This document shows positions 34,309 to 44,915 of a stretch of DNA of 64,000 nt, one piece after another. The stretch is taken from contig BLLK01000023.1 in the NCBI GenBank assembly GCA_021927905.1, positions 124,001-188,000 on the forward strand, in the 5' to 3' direction. The position numbers were made by a program, and so were the translations under genes. This DNA is from Chaetoceros tenuissimus (Eukaryota; Bacillariophyta; Thalassiosirophyceae; Chaetocerotales; Chaetocerotaceae). The notes beneath the pieces were generated by a model, which saw nothing but the letters and a program-made list of their open reading frames with translations, was not told where the DNA came from and made no database searches. Every line of letters begins with the position of its first letter. Position 1 is the stretch's first letter.

Positions 34309-35673
34309 TTAAATGATGAATGGAACAATCATGTAAGGCACTTCAGAGCAATATTTCTCCCAGTATGGTCCATACTTCTTTCTGCAACGATCATCATCTC
34401 TGAAAGCTCTGTCAATGAGCAAAATGGTCAAGAAGAAGGTGTAAAAGTATGGTCCAACAAGTCCAGAGTTCAAAGCTGGCAATCCCCAGCAAAGACTGGA
34501 AAGAATCTCTGGCATGTAATGGAAATGACGTGAGACCTTCCACCATCCATCAAGCAACAAGAGACTTTTCTTGGTTTCTCCAGAATCAGTAGTGTACTCA
34601 GCCACAATCTTGCGTGGCTTCTTTCCCCAAATGAGACATTCACCATGAGTCTGACGGAAGATGTATCTCTGGTTATCGGAATCATAGTTGATCCAAATCA
34701 TAAAGAATCCAAAAATAAAGATACAAGCAGCGGTCAGAACAGAAATCTCTGGTGCATTTCCAGCCAAGTAAAAGGAATGAGAAGTGTACACAGATGGCAC
34801 CCAAACAAGACATCCCCAGCAAATGTAATATCCAGCACGATCATGCTGAATATCCATGGAGCACATGTATCCCATCTCCCAGAAGAAGAACTTGGAAATG
34901 TAAATGAGTTGAAGGGTCACATTCACCGCCATACCAATTTGAAGAACTCCGTCATTCAATTCCATATTCTTGTGTGCAAAGCATAGAATACCAACTGCCC
35001 AAAACATCATTCCCATACGGCAATTAGTCCACATCTTCACGTCCCAGCCAAGGATTCTAGGATGCAACTCCATCCCCCAGTAGAAATCAATGACCATGTT
35101 TCCATTAGTTCCAGAATCAGAGTTTGTAGGAGCTACATGTCCCTTGATGAGAAGCATGGTACAAAATGCAAAAGCAAATGCATTCATGGAGGAAAGAATT
35201 TCACCAAATTTATCATAAACGAGAGCAGGACGGATGACATCAAAGTAAGCCAATGAGATCAAAGTCGAAAGAGTAAAGATGTAACTCTGCATTCCGTTCG
35301 CTTTGTAGATTGGTACATTACCCTTTGGAGTGACGGTCGCCTTGAATTCTTTACCAGGCATGTACTTTTGAAGAATGAGTTCAAAGATTCCGAATGCTGC
35401 AATCATTTTGACAGCTTGTGGGTCAGTTGCAGATGGCCAGATGTTGTAAATGGTGGAGAAGAGGCCATTTTCAAGACATAGTTTTGCAAATGCCAAAAAG
35501 TTTCCGTCCATGAATGCACATACGTGAAAGAATACGATGGAGAATGCAGGTGTGGTTGCCATGAGAAAGAGCGGTCCGAGTGTTTCTCTTGCAGGAAGGA
35601 TTCCCTTTCCTCCTGACCAATCTCCACTCTGACGCTTTTCCAATTCCTTTTCTTCTTGCTTGACTGCCGACAT
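34309..35673 (-). CDS. DHCR7: Sterol delta-7 reductase (7-dehydrocholesterol reductase type)
   Basis: ER multi-span enzyme that reduces the C7-C8 double bond of sterol intermediates with NADPH, late in sterol synthesis. 454 aa, single exon. Family marks include FYWGMELHPRILGWDVKMW, FFWEMGYMCSMDIQHDRAGY, then QRYIFRQTHGECLIWGKKP, and the C-terminal signature LLLLDGWWKVSRHFHYMPEI and FRDDDRCRKKYGPYWEKYC. QRYIFR followed by CLIWGKKP, and DGWWK, fit DHCR7/DWF5 better than the C14 reductase/lamin B receptor branch. The N-terminus is short and polar, as in plant and algal enzymes. Convergent with the STE24 gene (169 bp between stops). Confidence 0.9.
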   Translation of the reverse strand: MSAVKQEEKELEKRQSGDWSGGKGILPARETLGPLFLMATTPAFSIVFFHVCAFMDGNFLAFAKLCLENGLFSTIYNIWPSATDPQAVKMIAAFGIFELILQKYMPGKEFKATVTPKGNVPIYKANGMQSYIFTLSTLISLAYFDVIRPALVYDKFGEILSSMNAFAFAFCTMLLIKGHVAPTNSDSGTNGNMVIDFYWGMELHPRILGWDVKMWTNCRMGMMFWAVGILCFAHKNMELNDGVLQIGMAVNVTLQLIYISKFFFWEMGYMCSMDIQHDRAGYYICWGCLVWVPSVYTSHSFYLAGNAPEISVLTAACIFIFGFFMIWINYDSDNQRYIFRQTHGECLIWGKKPRKIVAEYTTDSGETKKSLLLLDGWWKVSRHFHYMPEILSSLCWGLPALNSGLVGPYFYTFFLTILLIDRAFRDDDRCRKKYGPYWEKYCSEVPYMIVPFII

Positions 35674-36005
35674 TTTAATGTATATGCTTTCAATGGTGGT
35701 CTAAAGTCAATATAGATTGATTCAGATTCAAAAGCAAATGTAATGCATGAGTTACAAGATATGTTGACCAATGATGATGATTAGAGATGGAGATGCGTTG
35801 TTCGGCGGTCATCAGGTTTTTTAGCTTTAACGGTAAATACTGGCTGCTCTATGAGTCCCAACAAGCCTTTTTGCTTCCCTCTTCACAACTGCTAAAAATT
35901 GCCTGTGGCAATCTTTGGGCACTTTAATTCGAAAAAGTGAATACCGTCGAAACAGAGTTTAGTCCAAAGAGAAATACATAGTTGCAACTTCAGAGCTAAC
36001 TAGAG
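35674..36005. other. Divergent promoter region
   Basis: 332 bp between the sterol reductase and MYND copy 1. Unlike copies 2, 3 and 5, it lacks the TGACGTCA/AATAGCCCTC block. Confidence 0.6.
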
Positions 36006-37915
36006 ATGGGAAAGAAAGGAAAGAAAGCCAGCAAGAAGAGCTCATCTAGGAATGCGAATAGCTCCACTAGTAGTAAATCAAATTCAAATGCTACCGGTAC
36101 AAGAGTAAAGTTTTGCGTCCCTGAGCCACCAGAACCTACCTCTACAAACTACATTGATAGACCTATGCCTGAGTCAAGTCTAGGTGATATCTCCTACCTT
36201 TCAAATTTAGGTGATCGACTCAATGATATTCTTTCTTCCAATCGTGAAATAGGATCATTGCCAACAAATGACGAACTCTCGAAACTGAAAAGCAAAACAG
36301 CCAAGCGTGTAGCAACTGCTCTTTCTCGATTTGAAATTGCAAAATACTACATTCAAAGCGACTATCTTTGCAATCTATCGGAAAATATTGAAATGGTAAA
36401 GCCTTTGCAAGTCTCGATGGAGAAACTGCTACACAAGGAATCTTTTCTTGAAGCCTGTGTGCATGTTACTGAAGCCATGTCTACTACAGATGCAAGACTA
36501 GACCCATGTTCTGGTTCCTTTATTCAGCAGTGGCCAATACCTACTAGTTATCGAATGCCAGTAGAGTATCACCCTTTGAATCAAGGTGAGATTCAAATGC
36601 CTGACATGACCCATGAAGAATTTGTAGTGTTACTCGCAACGACTTTGACGGTGGGTACAACCACTCTCATTTCGGGTCAGGAGGTGCTACGTTTGATTCA
36701 TGAGCTCTATTTGCAAGCAAATCATATGGACTGGTCAAAATTTGAATCTAGAAAACATTTGAATCCGCTGACTGAAAATTCTTGTCGAAATGCTTTGGCG
36801 GGCATTGGGATCAAAGCTTGTAAAAGGCTATTTAGAATGGACACAGCTGATCGATGCGCTGGGGAAGACGATATGAAGCTATCTTCTAAAGCTTTACTCA
36901 GGGAAATTGAAGTATTTGCAAGAGATCAAATGAACTATTCGAAGAGTGGCAACGGAGAGTTCATAATGGGGTGGATAGCTACGCAATCTTCATCTGCTGC
37001 AGTTCTCAAAGTTGACCCTTTATGTGCGGCAGCGGATGCTTTACATTGGTTTACCAAAGCATATACAGCAGCTGATAAGTATGGGAATGACTTTGTATCA
37101 GGGGCTGCTCGTATTGAAGCTGCGTTTTGTTTGTCATGTGGCGGAGAAGGTGTGCTGAAGATCCCTACCCCTGTCCATGATTTCGCTTTTGTAAGGAGAG
37201 ACTTTCGAACAGAGTTTGGGGAAAAGAAAGACATTAGACTTGATGAAAAGACTAAACAAGGATATAGCTTGTTTTCCATTGATATATTGGATGCCATTGA
37301 CCGACAGCATGCACATTTTGCCCATAAGTATGAAATAGATAGATTGACTTCGGGGAAACCAATCACAGTCTTGACAAAGGAAGAGGGACATTTCATTCAT
37401 GTACGTTGAAAGCTTGATGTACTTATATTTTTCTCTCTTTTTTTTACTCACTTCTCTCTTTCATCCTTCCCATGTAAAAGTGGAAAAAAGTATTGGTCCT
37501 TTGGAACGAAGCCATGAAGTACTACGATCAAATGACAGATATTGGGATGGGATATTTTATTTTCGGGGAGTCTGCATGCTGGATAAATGTGATTGGGCAA
37601 ATTAGGCAGTTTGTTGACAAGAAGAAATTGCCTCTCAAAGAATGCGAATACCATCCACCACTAGGCAAACAACCAGGTCTTCCTATTGCGAAAGATATCG
37701 GCCTAGGGATATGCGCAAATTGCGGAAGTGCAAGGGGATATAAGAAATGTTCGGCGTGTCAGGAAGCAGTCTACTGGTGAGTAAGGAGCATGTCATTTTT
37801 ACTTTTGCAAGTGCAGTATATTTTAACAATTTATTTCATCTTTTTGATATTCAGCTCTCGTGACTGCCAAAAACAGCATTGGAAAGTGCACAAATTGACT
37901 TGTTGCAAGAAATAG
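36006..37915 (+). CDS. MYND zinc-finger family protein, array copy 1
   Basis: 583 aa in three exons: 36006-37400, 37481-37776 and 37855-37915 (introns 80 and 78 nt). It starts MGKKGKKASKKSSS, a basic Ser-rich tail shared by the array. A conserved block with PEPPEPTSTNYIDRP and KLKSKTAKRVATALSRFEIA follows. The long helical middle contains ESFLEACVHVTEAMS, LIHELYLQAN and FARDQMNYSKSGNGEF. Next comes a block with ALHWFTKAYTAADKYGNDF and RRDFRTEFGEK; the TPR-like look of the former is suggestive only. The C-terminal MYND finger (CANCGS, CSACQ, YCSRDCQ, W..HK..CC) is completed by the last exon: the second intron splits the fifth Cys codon (TG|C). MYND fingers bind proline-rich partner peptides. 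No SET domain is seen. Role unknown. Confidence 0.85.
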
Positions 37916-38427
37916 GGAACAAAAAGTTGTAAACGTGGGGATGAACAAGAGCAGTGTCAAGAGACTTGAGAAAAGGTCACGATTCTGCATTCGATTGAAC
38001 TATGAGATCGGATTTCATCAATCCTCGTAGAATACACAGAAATACAAATAAATTCGCTATAAATTTCATTTCTCTCCGCCTTTGCACTCTTTCTTGAGCA
38101 GGATAGAATATCTACAAATAAAAAATAATTTTTATCGTGATATGAATTCACTTGTATCTTTCATTTTATTTGGTGAATAGAACATGATTCATACTTAGAC
38201 AAAATACCGTAATACAATGCTTTGCCAAATTGCCAAACTAAAAATGTGAGTCAATATAACAGGTAACGACCGTTATGACGTCAATAGCCCTCCTCTAAAA
38301 AAGGTGAAGACGCGACGAACGAAATCTTTTCTCTGTGTGGCACCGATTGTATTGCCATTCATTGCAAAAAGAGATAGTGATACTCTAGAATCATACATAG
38401 AAAGCCTACTCAAGAGACTAGTCAGAG
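37916..38427. other. Intergenic region with CRE block
   Basis: 512 bp between MYND copies 1 and 2. Holds the CRE-containing block at 38270-38292; otherwise AT-rich. Confidence 0.6.
38270..38292 (+). promoter_or_regulatory. CRE-containing promoter block of MYND copy 2
   Basis: CCGTTATGACGTCA directly followed by ATAGCCCTC. It contains the perfect palindrome TGACGTCA at 38276-38283, 152 bp upstream of the start codon. The same two motifs precede copies 3 and 5, there spaced by about 6-7 extra bases. Confidence 0.65.
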
Positions 38428-40349
38428 ATGGGAAAGAAAGGAAAGAAGGCGAACACAAAGAAGAGCTCTAGTTCAGCTACAATTCGTACTAGAAATAGTT
38501 CTGCTGGAACACAAGATAAATCTAGTGATGCGTCCGAAACAAAGTCGGTTCAATTCTGTATCCCTGCGCCACCAAAGCTAGCCTCTCTGTATTATATTGA
38601 TCGTCCATCTCCTCCTTCAGAAAAAGGCAGTCTGTCGTATTTAACGAATTTGGATGAAAGACTCAATCACATTCTTAGTTCCAAACGTAAAAAGGCATCA
38701 TTGCCAAGCAATGACCAACTAGCAAAATTGAAATCTAAGACTGCAAGACGAGTAGCGACTGCTCTAGCTCGATTCGAAATTGCAAGAGATCTCCTTGCAG
38801 AGCGACCGGAAGCCACGAAAGGAACAGGTAGAAATAAAGTTTGCTCATTGGATGACCTGACACGTAATGAATCTGTCCTAGAAGCTTCTGTACATATAAT
38901 TGCTGGTATGGCTGATACAGATTTCAGACTGACTCAATGCATAGCATGGCCACTTGATGAACAGTTACCATTATCTTCTACTTATCTCCTACCAGTAGAA
39001 TACTATCCTTTGAATCAAGGTGAAATTCAAATGCATGAATTATCCAATGAAGAATTTGTTGTATTGCTTGCTACGGTTTTGGCTATAGGGGCGACAGACA
39101 TATTCGGATCATTACAGGCCTCCCTCCGTTTGATTCACGAGCTCTATTTACAAGCAAAGAATATAAAATGGTCGAAATTCAGTTCCAGTAAACACTTGAA
39201 AGTATTGACCGAGGAGACTTGTCGCATTGCATTGGCGTCAGTTGGAATAGAAATTTGTAGAATCTTGTACTGTATGAAGAAGGCTGATCGATGCAACATG
39301 GAGCAGCCTGGAGATATAAAATTTTCTTCAAAAGCTTTACTCAAAAAGATTGAAGAATTTGCAAGGGATAAAATGAAATATTCGGAGAGTGGGGATAGTG
39401 AGTGTACCATGGGTTGGATAGCTCAGCAATCTGTTGCAGTTCGCAAAGTAGATCCTCTACCTGCAGCAGCTGATGCGTTGCATTGGTTTACCAAAGCCTA
39501 CACCAAAGCCGATGAATATGGGAATGATATTGTATCGGGAGCAGCTCGTATCGAAGCTGCAGATGGTATTCTACGTTGTGGTGAAGGTTTAATCTCCGTC
39601 GATAAAAAAGAATTTTTTCTTTTTAGGGACTTTCGAACAGAGTTTGGGGAGAAAACAATAAATGGACAAGGAGAGCTAGGCATTGAGATAGTCCGTTTCG
39701 ATTCCGATCAAAATCATGCTATACAACAAGCATTGGACCGCGAATGGGAGAGACTTGAGTCAGATAGACCACTCACAGAGTTGACTTCTGAGGAGAGACA
39801 TTGGATCCGCGTAAGTTTTACTTGTACGCGACTGTCACAATCAAAATACTACCATTTCTTTTTCTAACACATAGTCTACGCACACACGTACATTCGTGTT
39901 ATATATTTTTTCTATTTCAAAAGTGGAAAAACTCTGTGACCTTATGGAACGAAGCCATGAAGTATCATGATTGCATGACCGACATTGGCATGGATTACTC
40001 CATTTATGAAGAGTCTAGATCGTGGTGCGATGTACTTTCTGAGATAAAGCACATGGTTGATGAGCTGAAGTTCCCTCTTGAATGTGAATTCGTTGCACCA
40101 GCAGACGGCATAGGTCAAGACAAGAGAAAAGATAAGATAAGATACTGTGCGAATTGTGGAAGTACGGAAGGAGACAAAAAGTGTGCAAGATGCAAAAAAG
40201 TATGCTACTGGTGAGTTGACGAACTTGCTTGCTTCTACTCCGATTCGTCCTTGCTTCTTTCCTCTCATTATTCCTTATCTGAATTCAGCTCTCGTGAATG
40301 TCAAAAAGATCATTGGGCAGAACATAAATTGACTTGCTGCAAGAAATAG
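38428..40349 (+). CDS. MYND zinc-finger family protein, array copy 2
   Basis: 576 aa, three exons: 38428-39810, 39924-40210 and 40289-40349 (introns 113 and 78 nt), splitting the protein at the same places as copy 1. It starts MGKKGKKANTKKSSS. Closest in this window to copy 5: both share SNLDERL, KRKKASLP, DQLA.LKSKTARRVATAL and LLKKIEEFARD.MK.SESG. The C-terminal finger is CANCGSTEG, CARCKK, YCSRECQ, W..HKLTCC, complete. The CRE block lies 152 bp upstream. The 3' flank carries a degenerate copy of the end of the amino-acid transporter gene found near 59.2 kb. A partial pseudogene of this copy lies at 58705-59126. Function unknown. Confidence 0.85.
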
Positions 40350-40561
40350 AAAGAGAAAGCGGCCGGTGTGCGCAGGGGGGTGTAGAAGCTAGGTGATGTA
40401 CACATCGCGACGATGTTTTATACTATATATTTGTGCTATTGATATGGTTTTATGGATTCGACTTTGATTGACTGTTGATTAGTGGGGAGGATGTGGATCA
40501 TCAAATTGCGCAGTAGCCTCGTTATCATTGTAAAATTCCGTAAAAATATATATAGAACTTT

Positions 40562-40640
40562 TCATTTAGCTAGAGGGATAAAGTGGCAGATTCAGACGCA
40601 ATTATTATGAAGTTTTCATCCCCCATTATTTCCTTCAGAA
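40562..40640 (-). pseudogene. Degenerate 3' end of amino-acid transporter gene
   Basis: Resembles 59245-59330, the last codons of the transporter on the minus strand (shared blocks GATTCAGACGC and CCCCCATTATTTCC). The reading frame is broken: the codon matching Trp of the GNNGGW stretch is TGA here and the following codons are out of register. It marks a past duplication joining a MYND gene and the transporter tail to tail. Confidence 0.6.
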
Positions 40641-40721
40641 TGATTACTACCATACTCATACTTATTTCATTTATTTTATTATGAACATTAAGTCAGTGAC
40701 CAAAAGATAAAAGGTAAACAG

Positions 40722-40751
40722 CCGTTATGACGTCAAATTACAATAGCCCTC
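40722..40751 (+). promoter_or_regulatory. CRE-containing promoter block of MYND copy 3
   Basis: CCGTTATGACGTCAAATTAC then AATAGCCCTC. The CRE palindrome TGACGTCA is at 40728-40735, 181 bp upstream of the start codon. Confidence 0.65.
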
Positions 40752-40908
40752 ATCATTGTGAGACGCCGGACGCCGAGAGACACAGTAGAAAGAAAATCTT
40801 TTTTCCATCATATTTGGCATTGTTCATTGGTGTATTGCCCTTGGTTGCAAAAGACACCGATGCTCTAGAATCGTAGTTACACAATCTTTTGAAAGAGACT
40901 AGTTAGAG

Positions 40909-42817
40909 ATGGGAAAGAAAGGAAAGAAGGCGAACAAAAAGAAGAGCGTTGGATCAGGTACAACTCATACTAGAAATGCTTCTTCATCGACAACTACCTC
41001 GTCTTCAGGAATACAAGACAAAACCAGTGATGCGTCCACACCAAGGACCGTTCCATTCTGTATCCCTGAGCCACCAGCACTAACTATTATAACCCTCGTC
41101 GATAGGCCCCCTCCTGTATCGGAAGTGGCTAATAAACATTATCTTTCAAAGTTAGGTGAAAGATTAGATGACATTCTCTCTTCCAACCGTGAAAAAGCAT
41201 CATTGCCATCCGATGAGGATCTATCAAAACTAAAGAATAAAACAGCAAGACGAGTAGCAACTGCTCTATCTCGTCTAGAAATTGTAGAGAAATATGTCAA
41301 TAATTTACCACCAGATATCGCGATGCTAAAGTCTCTTGGAGCGCCTATTCATATAGAGGAACTGATCCAACATGAATCTTTCCTAGAAGCCTGTGTGCAC
41401 GTTATAGAAGCAATGTCTTGTACAGATGCGCGACTTACTACATGTTTAGATTCAATCGCAAAGAAATGGCCAATACCTTTGAATTACTTTTTACCTGTGG
41501 AGTATGAACATCTCAACGAAGATGGAAATGAACTGCCCGTCATGTCCAATGAAGAATTTGTTATTTTACTTGCAACGGCATCAATGGCCCATATTTTCGC
41601 CAACATTGCACCTCTGCGAAAACTGCATATGATTCATGAACTATGTTTGCGGGCTGTTAGCATCGACTTTTCAACATTTGAATTCAGTGAGCACTTGCAA
41701 TCATTAAGCGAAAATACTTGCCGCAATGCCTTGGCGGGCGTAGGAATCAAATGTTGCGATGTTTTGTATAGAATGGGAAAAGTTGAACGATACGCTGGGA
41801 ATTATAAGAAAATGCCTTCAAAGGAACTGCTGAGAGAAATTGAAGTATTTGCAAGGGATCAAATGAAATATTCCAAGAGTGGTAACGGAGAGTTCAATAT
41901 GGCTTGGATAGCTACTCAATCTTCTGCTGTGCTAAAAGTTGATCCTCTATGTGCAGCAGCGGACGCTTTGCACTGGTATACCAAAGCATATACAGCAGCT
42001 GATAAGTATGGGGATGACTTTGTATCGGGAGCTGCTCGTATCGAAGCTGTAGGATGTATTCTATACTGCGGAGAAGGCGTTGTTTTGATTCCAACTCCTG
42101 TCCATGATTTTGCTTTTGTAAGGAGAGACTTTCGAACAGAATTTGGTGAGAAGATTCAGCATGAGTATAAATTGTTAGTCTCTTGCATCTTGAAGTATGT
42201 TGACAAACAACATGCAAAAATAGCCACTAAGCATGAAATTGGAAGATTGAGCTCAGGAAAACCAATCACCGAGTTAAGTTTAGGGGAGAAGCATCTTGTT
42301 GATGTAAGTTGAAGATTGTTTGTTCGTAGTTACAACTCTGATCAGTAGTTGTTTATACTTTTCTAACTTTCCCTTCGATCTTGGAAGTGGGAAAAAGCTT
42401 TAAGCTTATGGAACGAAGCCATGAAATATTATGACCGTGTTACTGACATTGGAATGAGTTGTTTCACTTTTTGGGAGACTGCATGTTGGATAGAAGTGAT
42501 TGAAAAAATTAGGGCGTTTGTTGAATACGTCGGTAACGTACAGAGTCATTCCAAGTACGACCGTCCATTAAATCCAGGTATTCCTATTCAAAAAGATAAA
42601 GGTCAGAAGATTTGTGCATACTGTGGAGATGCACGAGGAGAGAAGAATTGTGCTACATGCGGGGTTACTTCCTATTGGTAAGTTTATGCTTAGTTTAATA
42701 TTGAAATACGTTCACCATCTGCCTTCCTTCTCACTGGTAGTTTTGTCGAATATTAGCTCTCGTGAGTGTCAAAAAGCACATTGGAAGGCGCACAAGGTAG
42801 TTTGCCGTAAGAAATAG
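40909..42817 (+). CDS. MYND zinc-finger family protein, array copy 3
   Basis: 581 aa, three exons: 40909-42303, 42388-42677 and 42757-42817 (introns 84 and 79 nt). N-terminus MGKKGKKANKKKSVGS. Strongly similar to copies 1 and 4 in the FARDQMKYSKSGNGEFNMAW region and in RRDFRTEFGEK, but more diverged in the middle (EHLNEDGNELPVMS replaces the PLNQGEIQM stretch of other copies). MYND finger: CAYCGDARG, CATCGV, YCSRECQ, W..HKVVC, complete, with a Cys-Arg-Lys-Lys end. A CRE block lies upstream. Its 3' end converges on the decayed copy 4, 88 bp away. Confidence 0.85.
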
Positions 42818-42905
42818 GGAAAAGAGTTGTACATTAGAGGTATACGAATGCTCTTCTATACTTTATCTATTTTGGGAATAGTTGGGATAGGAGTAAATAT
42901 AATAA

Positions 42906-44543
42906 TCAATCACGAATGCCTGGAGTAAAAAGGGGTGTTTTGTAGTCGCAGTCATCTAGAGCCAATTTTCTGGTATTGCAGTTTTCAACTGCTTTCCGAA
43001 TTTGGAATATGACTTCCATCCAATAGGTGGAATCTCCAAACATGAAGTATCCCACTCCAATATCCACCATGCAATCGTAGTATTTCATGGCTTGGTTCCA
43101 CAAACTCAGTGAAATCTTCCACTTTTTCACCAGGAAAAGAAATCAGAAAACATTCAAGCAAATACACGTCGAACAATAATTGACCGGAACTTACCTCAAC
43201 AATGTGCCTTTCTCCAGAAGTTAAGGTAGTGATTGATTTCCCTGAAAGTAATCTCTCCGTTTCATATGACGTTGTAAACTTCGCATGTTCCATGTCAAAA
43301 ACATCCAACATAGGAATACCTGATTTCTCCTGGCCTTCTTTGGTCTTCTCCCCAAACTCCGTTCGAAAGTCTCTCCTCACTACAGCTCTTCCATGAACAG
43401 GAGTCGGAATCTCTAACACGCCACCTCCACAGTGAAAAAGGCAACCTGCAGCTTCGATACGAGCAGATCCTGATACAAAGTCATCCCCATACTTATCAGC
43501 TGCTGTATATGCTTTGGTATACCAGTGTAAAGCGTCAGCTGCGGCGCTCAAAGGATCAACGTTGAGAACAGCAGAAGATTGAGTAGCTATCCAAGCCATA
43601 TTGAACTCTCCGTTGCCACTCTTGGAATATTTCATTTGATCTCTTGCAAAAACTTCAATTTCTCTGAGCAAAGCTCTGGAAGACAAATTTACATCACAAG
43701 CAAGTTGGAGTCGCTCGGATTTCTTCTTCCTATACAATAATTGACAAACTTTGATTGCAATTCCAGTGCAAGCATTTAGACATTCAGTTTTCGTCAGCGA
43801 TTTCAAATACTTGTTAGAACCGAACTTCGACCACTCTAATGTTTTAGCTTGTAGATAGAGCTCATGAATAAGATTCAGAGTATGGTGAGATGGGATTCTA
43901 TCTGTCTTACCAACCACCAAAACTGTTGCAAGCAAGACCACAAAATTTACAATGGATAGTTTCTGCATTTGAAGTTGTCCTTTGTCGAGAGGATAATATT
44001 TTAATGATTGATGGTAGCAGTCCGGGATTGGCCATTGGTTAGCAAAAGAATGCATACATGGAATAAGTCTGACATCTGTAGATGACATGGCTAACACTAC
44101 ATGAACACAAGCTTCTAGGAAAGATTGATTGTGCACCAGTTTTGTTTTTGCATCGTAACTGGGGATGAGGCTTCTCTTATGTTTGGTGGTAGCTTTGAAA
44201 GAGTTTCGCGAACAATATCAAATCGAGAAAGAGCTGTTGCTACACGCTTTGCAGTTTTACTCTTCAACTTTGATAGATTGCCATTTGATGGTAAGCAATG
44301 CCTTTTGCGGTCGGAAGATAGAATATCATCAAGTCGGTCGTCTAAATTTGAAAGATAGGAGGGATTCTGTAATACCGGAGGAGGAGGTGAACGGTCGATG
44401 TATTCCAAAGACGAGACCTCAGGTGGATCGGGGATGCAGAACGGGACATGCTTTGGTTTAACGACAGTATTTGGTGCTGAGGAGCTGGTGCCATTCCTAG
44501 GTCCTGAGCTTTTCTTGTCGGATCTCTTTCCTTTCTTTCCCAT
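42906..44543 (-). pseudogene. MYND family copy 4, frameshifted and lacking the finger
   Basis: Opposite strand to the rest of the array. It starts MGKKGKRSDKKSS at 44543 and follows the family to KLPPNIREAS. There the frame changes by one base (between about 44190 and 44136): the first frame soon hits a stop, while the family sequence resumes in another frame from NQSFLEACVHV. The intron between 43195 and 43121 is conserved. The last exon reads WKISLSLWNQAMKYYDCMVD and stops after TPGIRD, just where the MYND finger should begin. With a frameshift and no finger it is best read as a pseudogene. No CRE block lies upstream. A sequencing error could explain the frameshift but not the missing finger. 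Confidence 0.75.
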
Positions 44544-44915
44544 CGTAGTACAATTATGGATAGATTGAACTATGCGTGCTGGAAATGAGAGAAACAAAAA
44601 GAGCCGTGGAATAACTTGGATGGGCGCGCAGTGGAGTTTCAATTGAATGAGAGTCGAGACAGATGAAAAATTTACCTTGTGGGACTAATCTGTCAAAGCT
44701 CTTGGGAGTAGAGTCAGTCGATTACGCTCAATTGATTGTCAATGAACCTAGCTTAGTGAAAGCATAGAGTCATAGGAAAGAATCGGTCCATTACTCTCAA
44801 TTGATCGTGAATCTAGTTCACTTTGCACAAAGAGGCTTTGAACATATCTTCTTTCTACACATGCCATTGTCAAAAATTCTTTTAGATATCTTATATCTGA
44901 ACCTATTTCAGCATT
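44544..44915. other. Divergent intergenic region
   Basis: 372 bp between the decayed copy 4 and the next gene. It contains a degenerate short repeat (ATTACGCTCAATTGATTGTC near 44720 and ATTACTCTCAATTGATCGTG near 44792). No CRE palindrome is seen. Confidence 0.5.

Larger units (their letters stand above)
40350..40908. other. Intergenic region with duplicated transporter tail and CRE block
   Basis: 559 bp between MYND copies 2 and 3. The first half is similar to the sequence at 59120-59330; the second half holds the copy 3 promoter block. Confidence 0.6.

Noticed and set aside
42906-43130. Separate small gene on the minus strand
   Set aside because: It begins at the conserved MYND-family acceptor (AAAAG|TGG) and matches the second exon of the family, so it is the last exon of the decayed copy 4.
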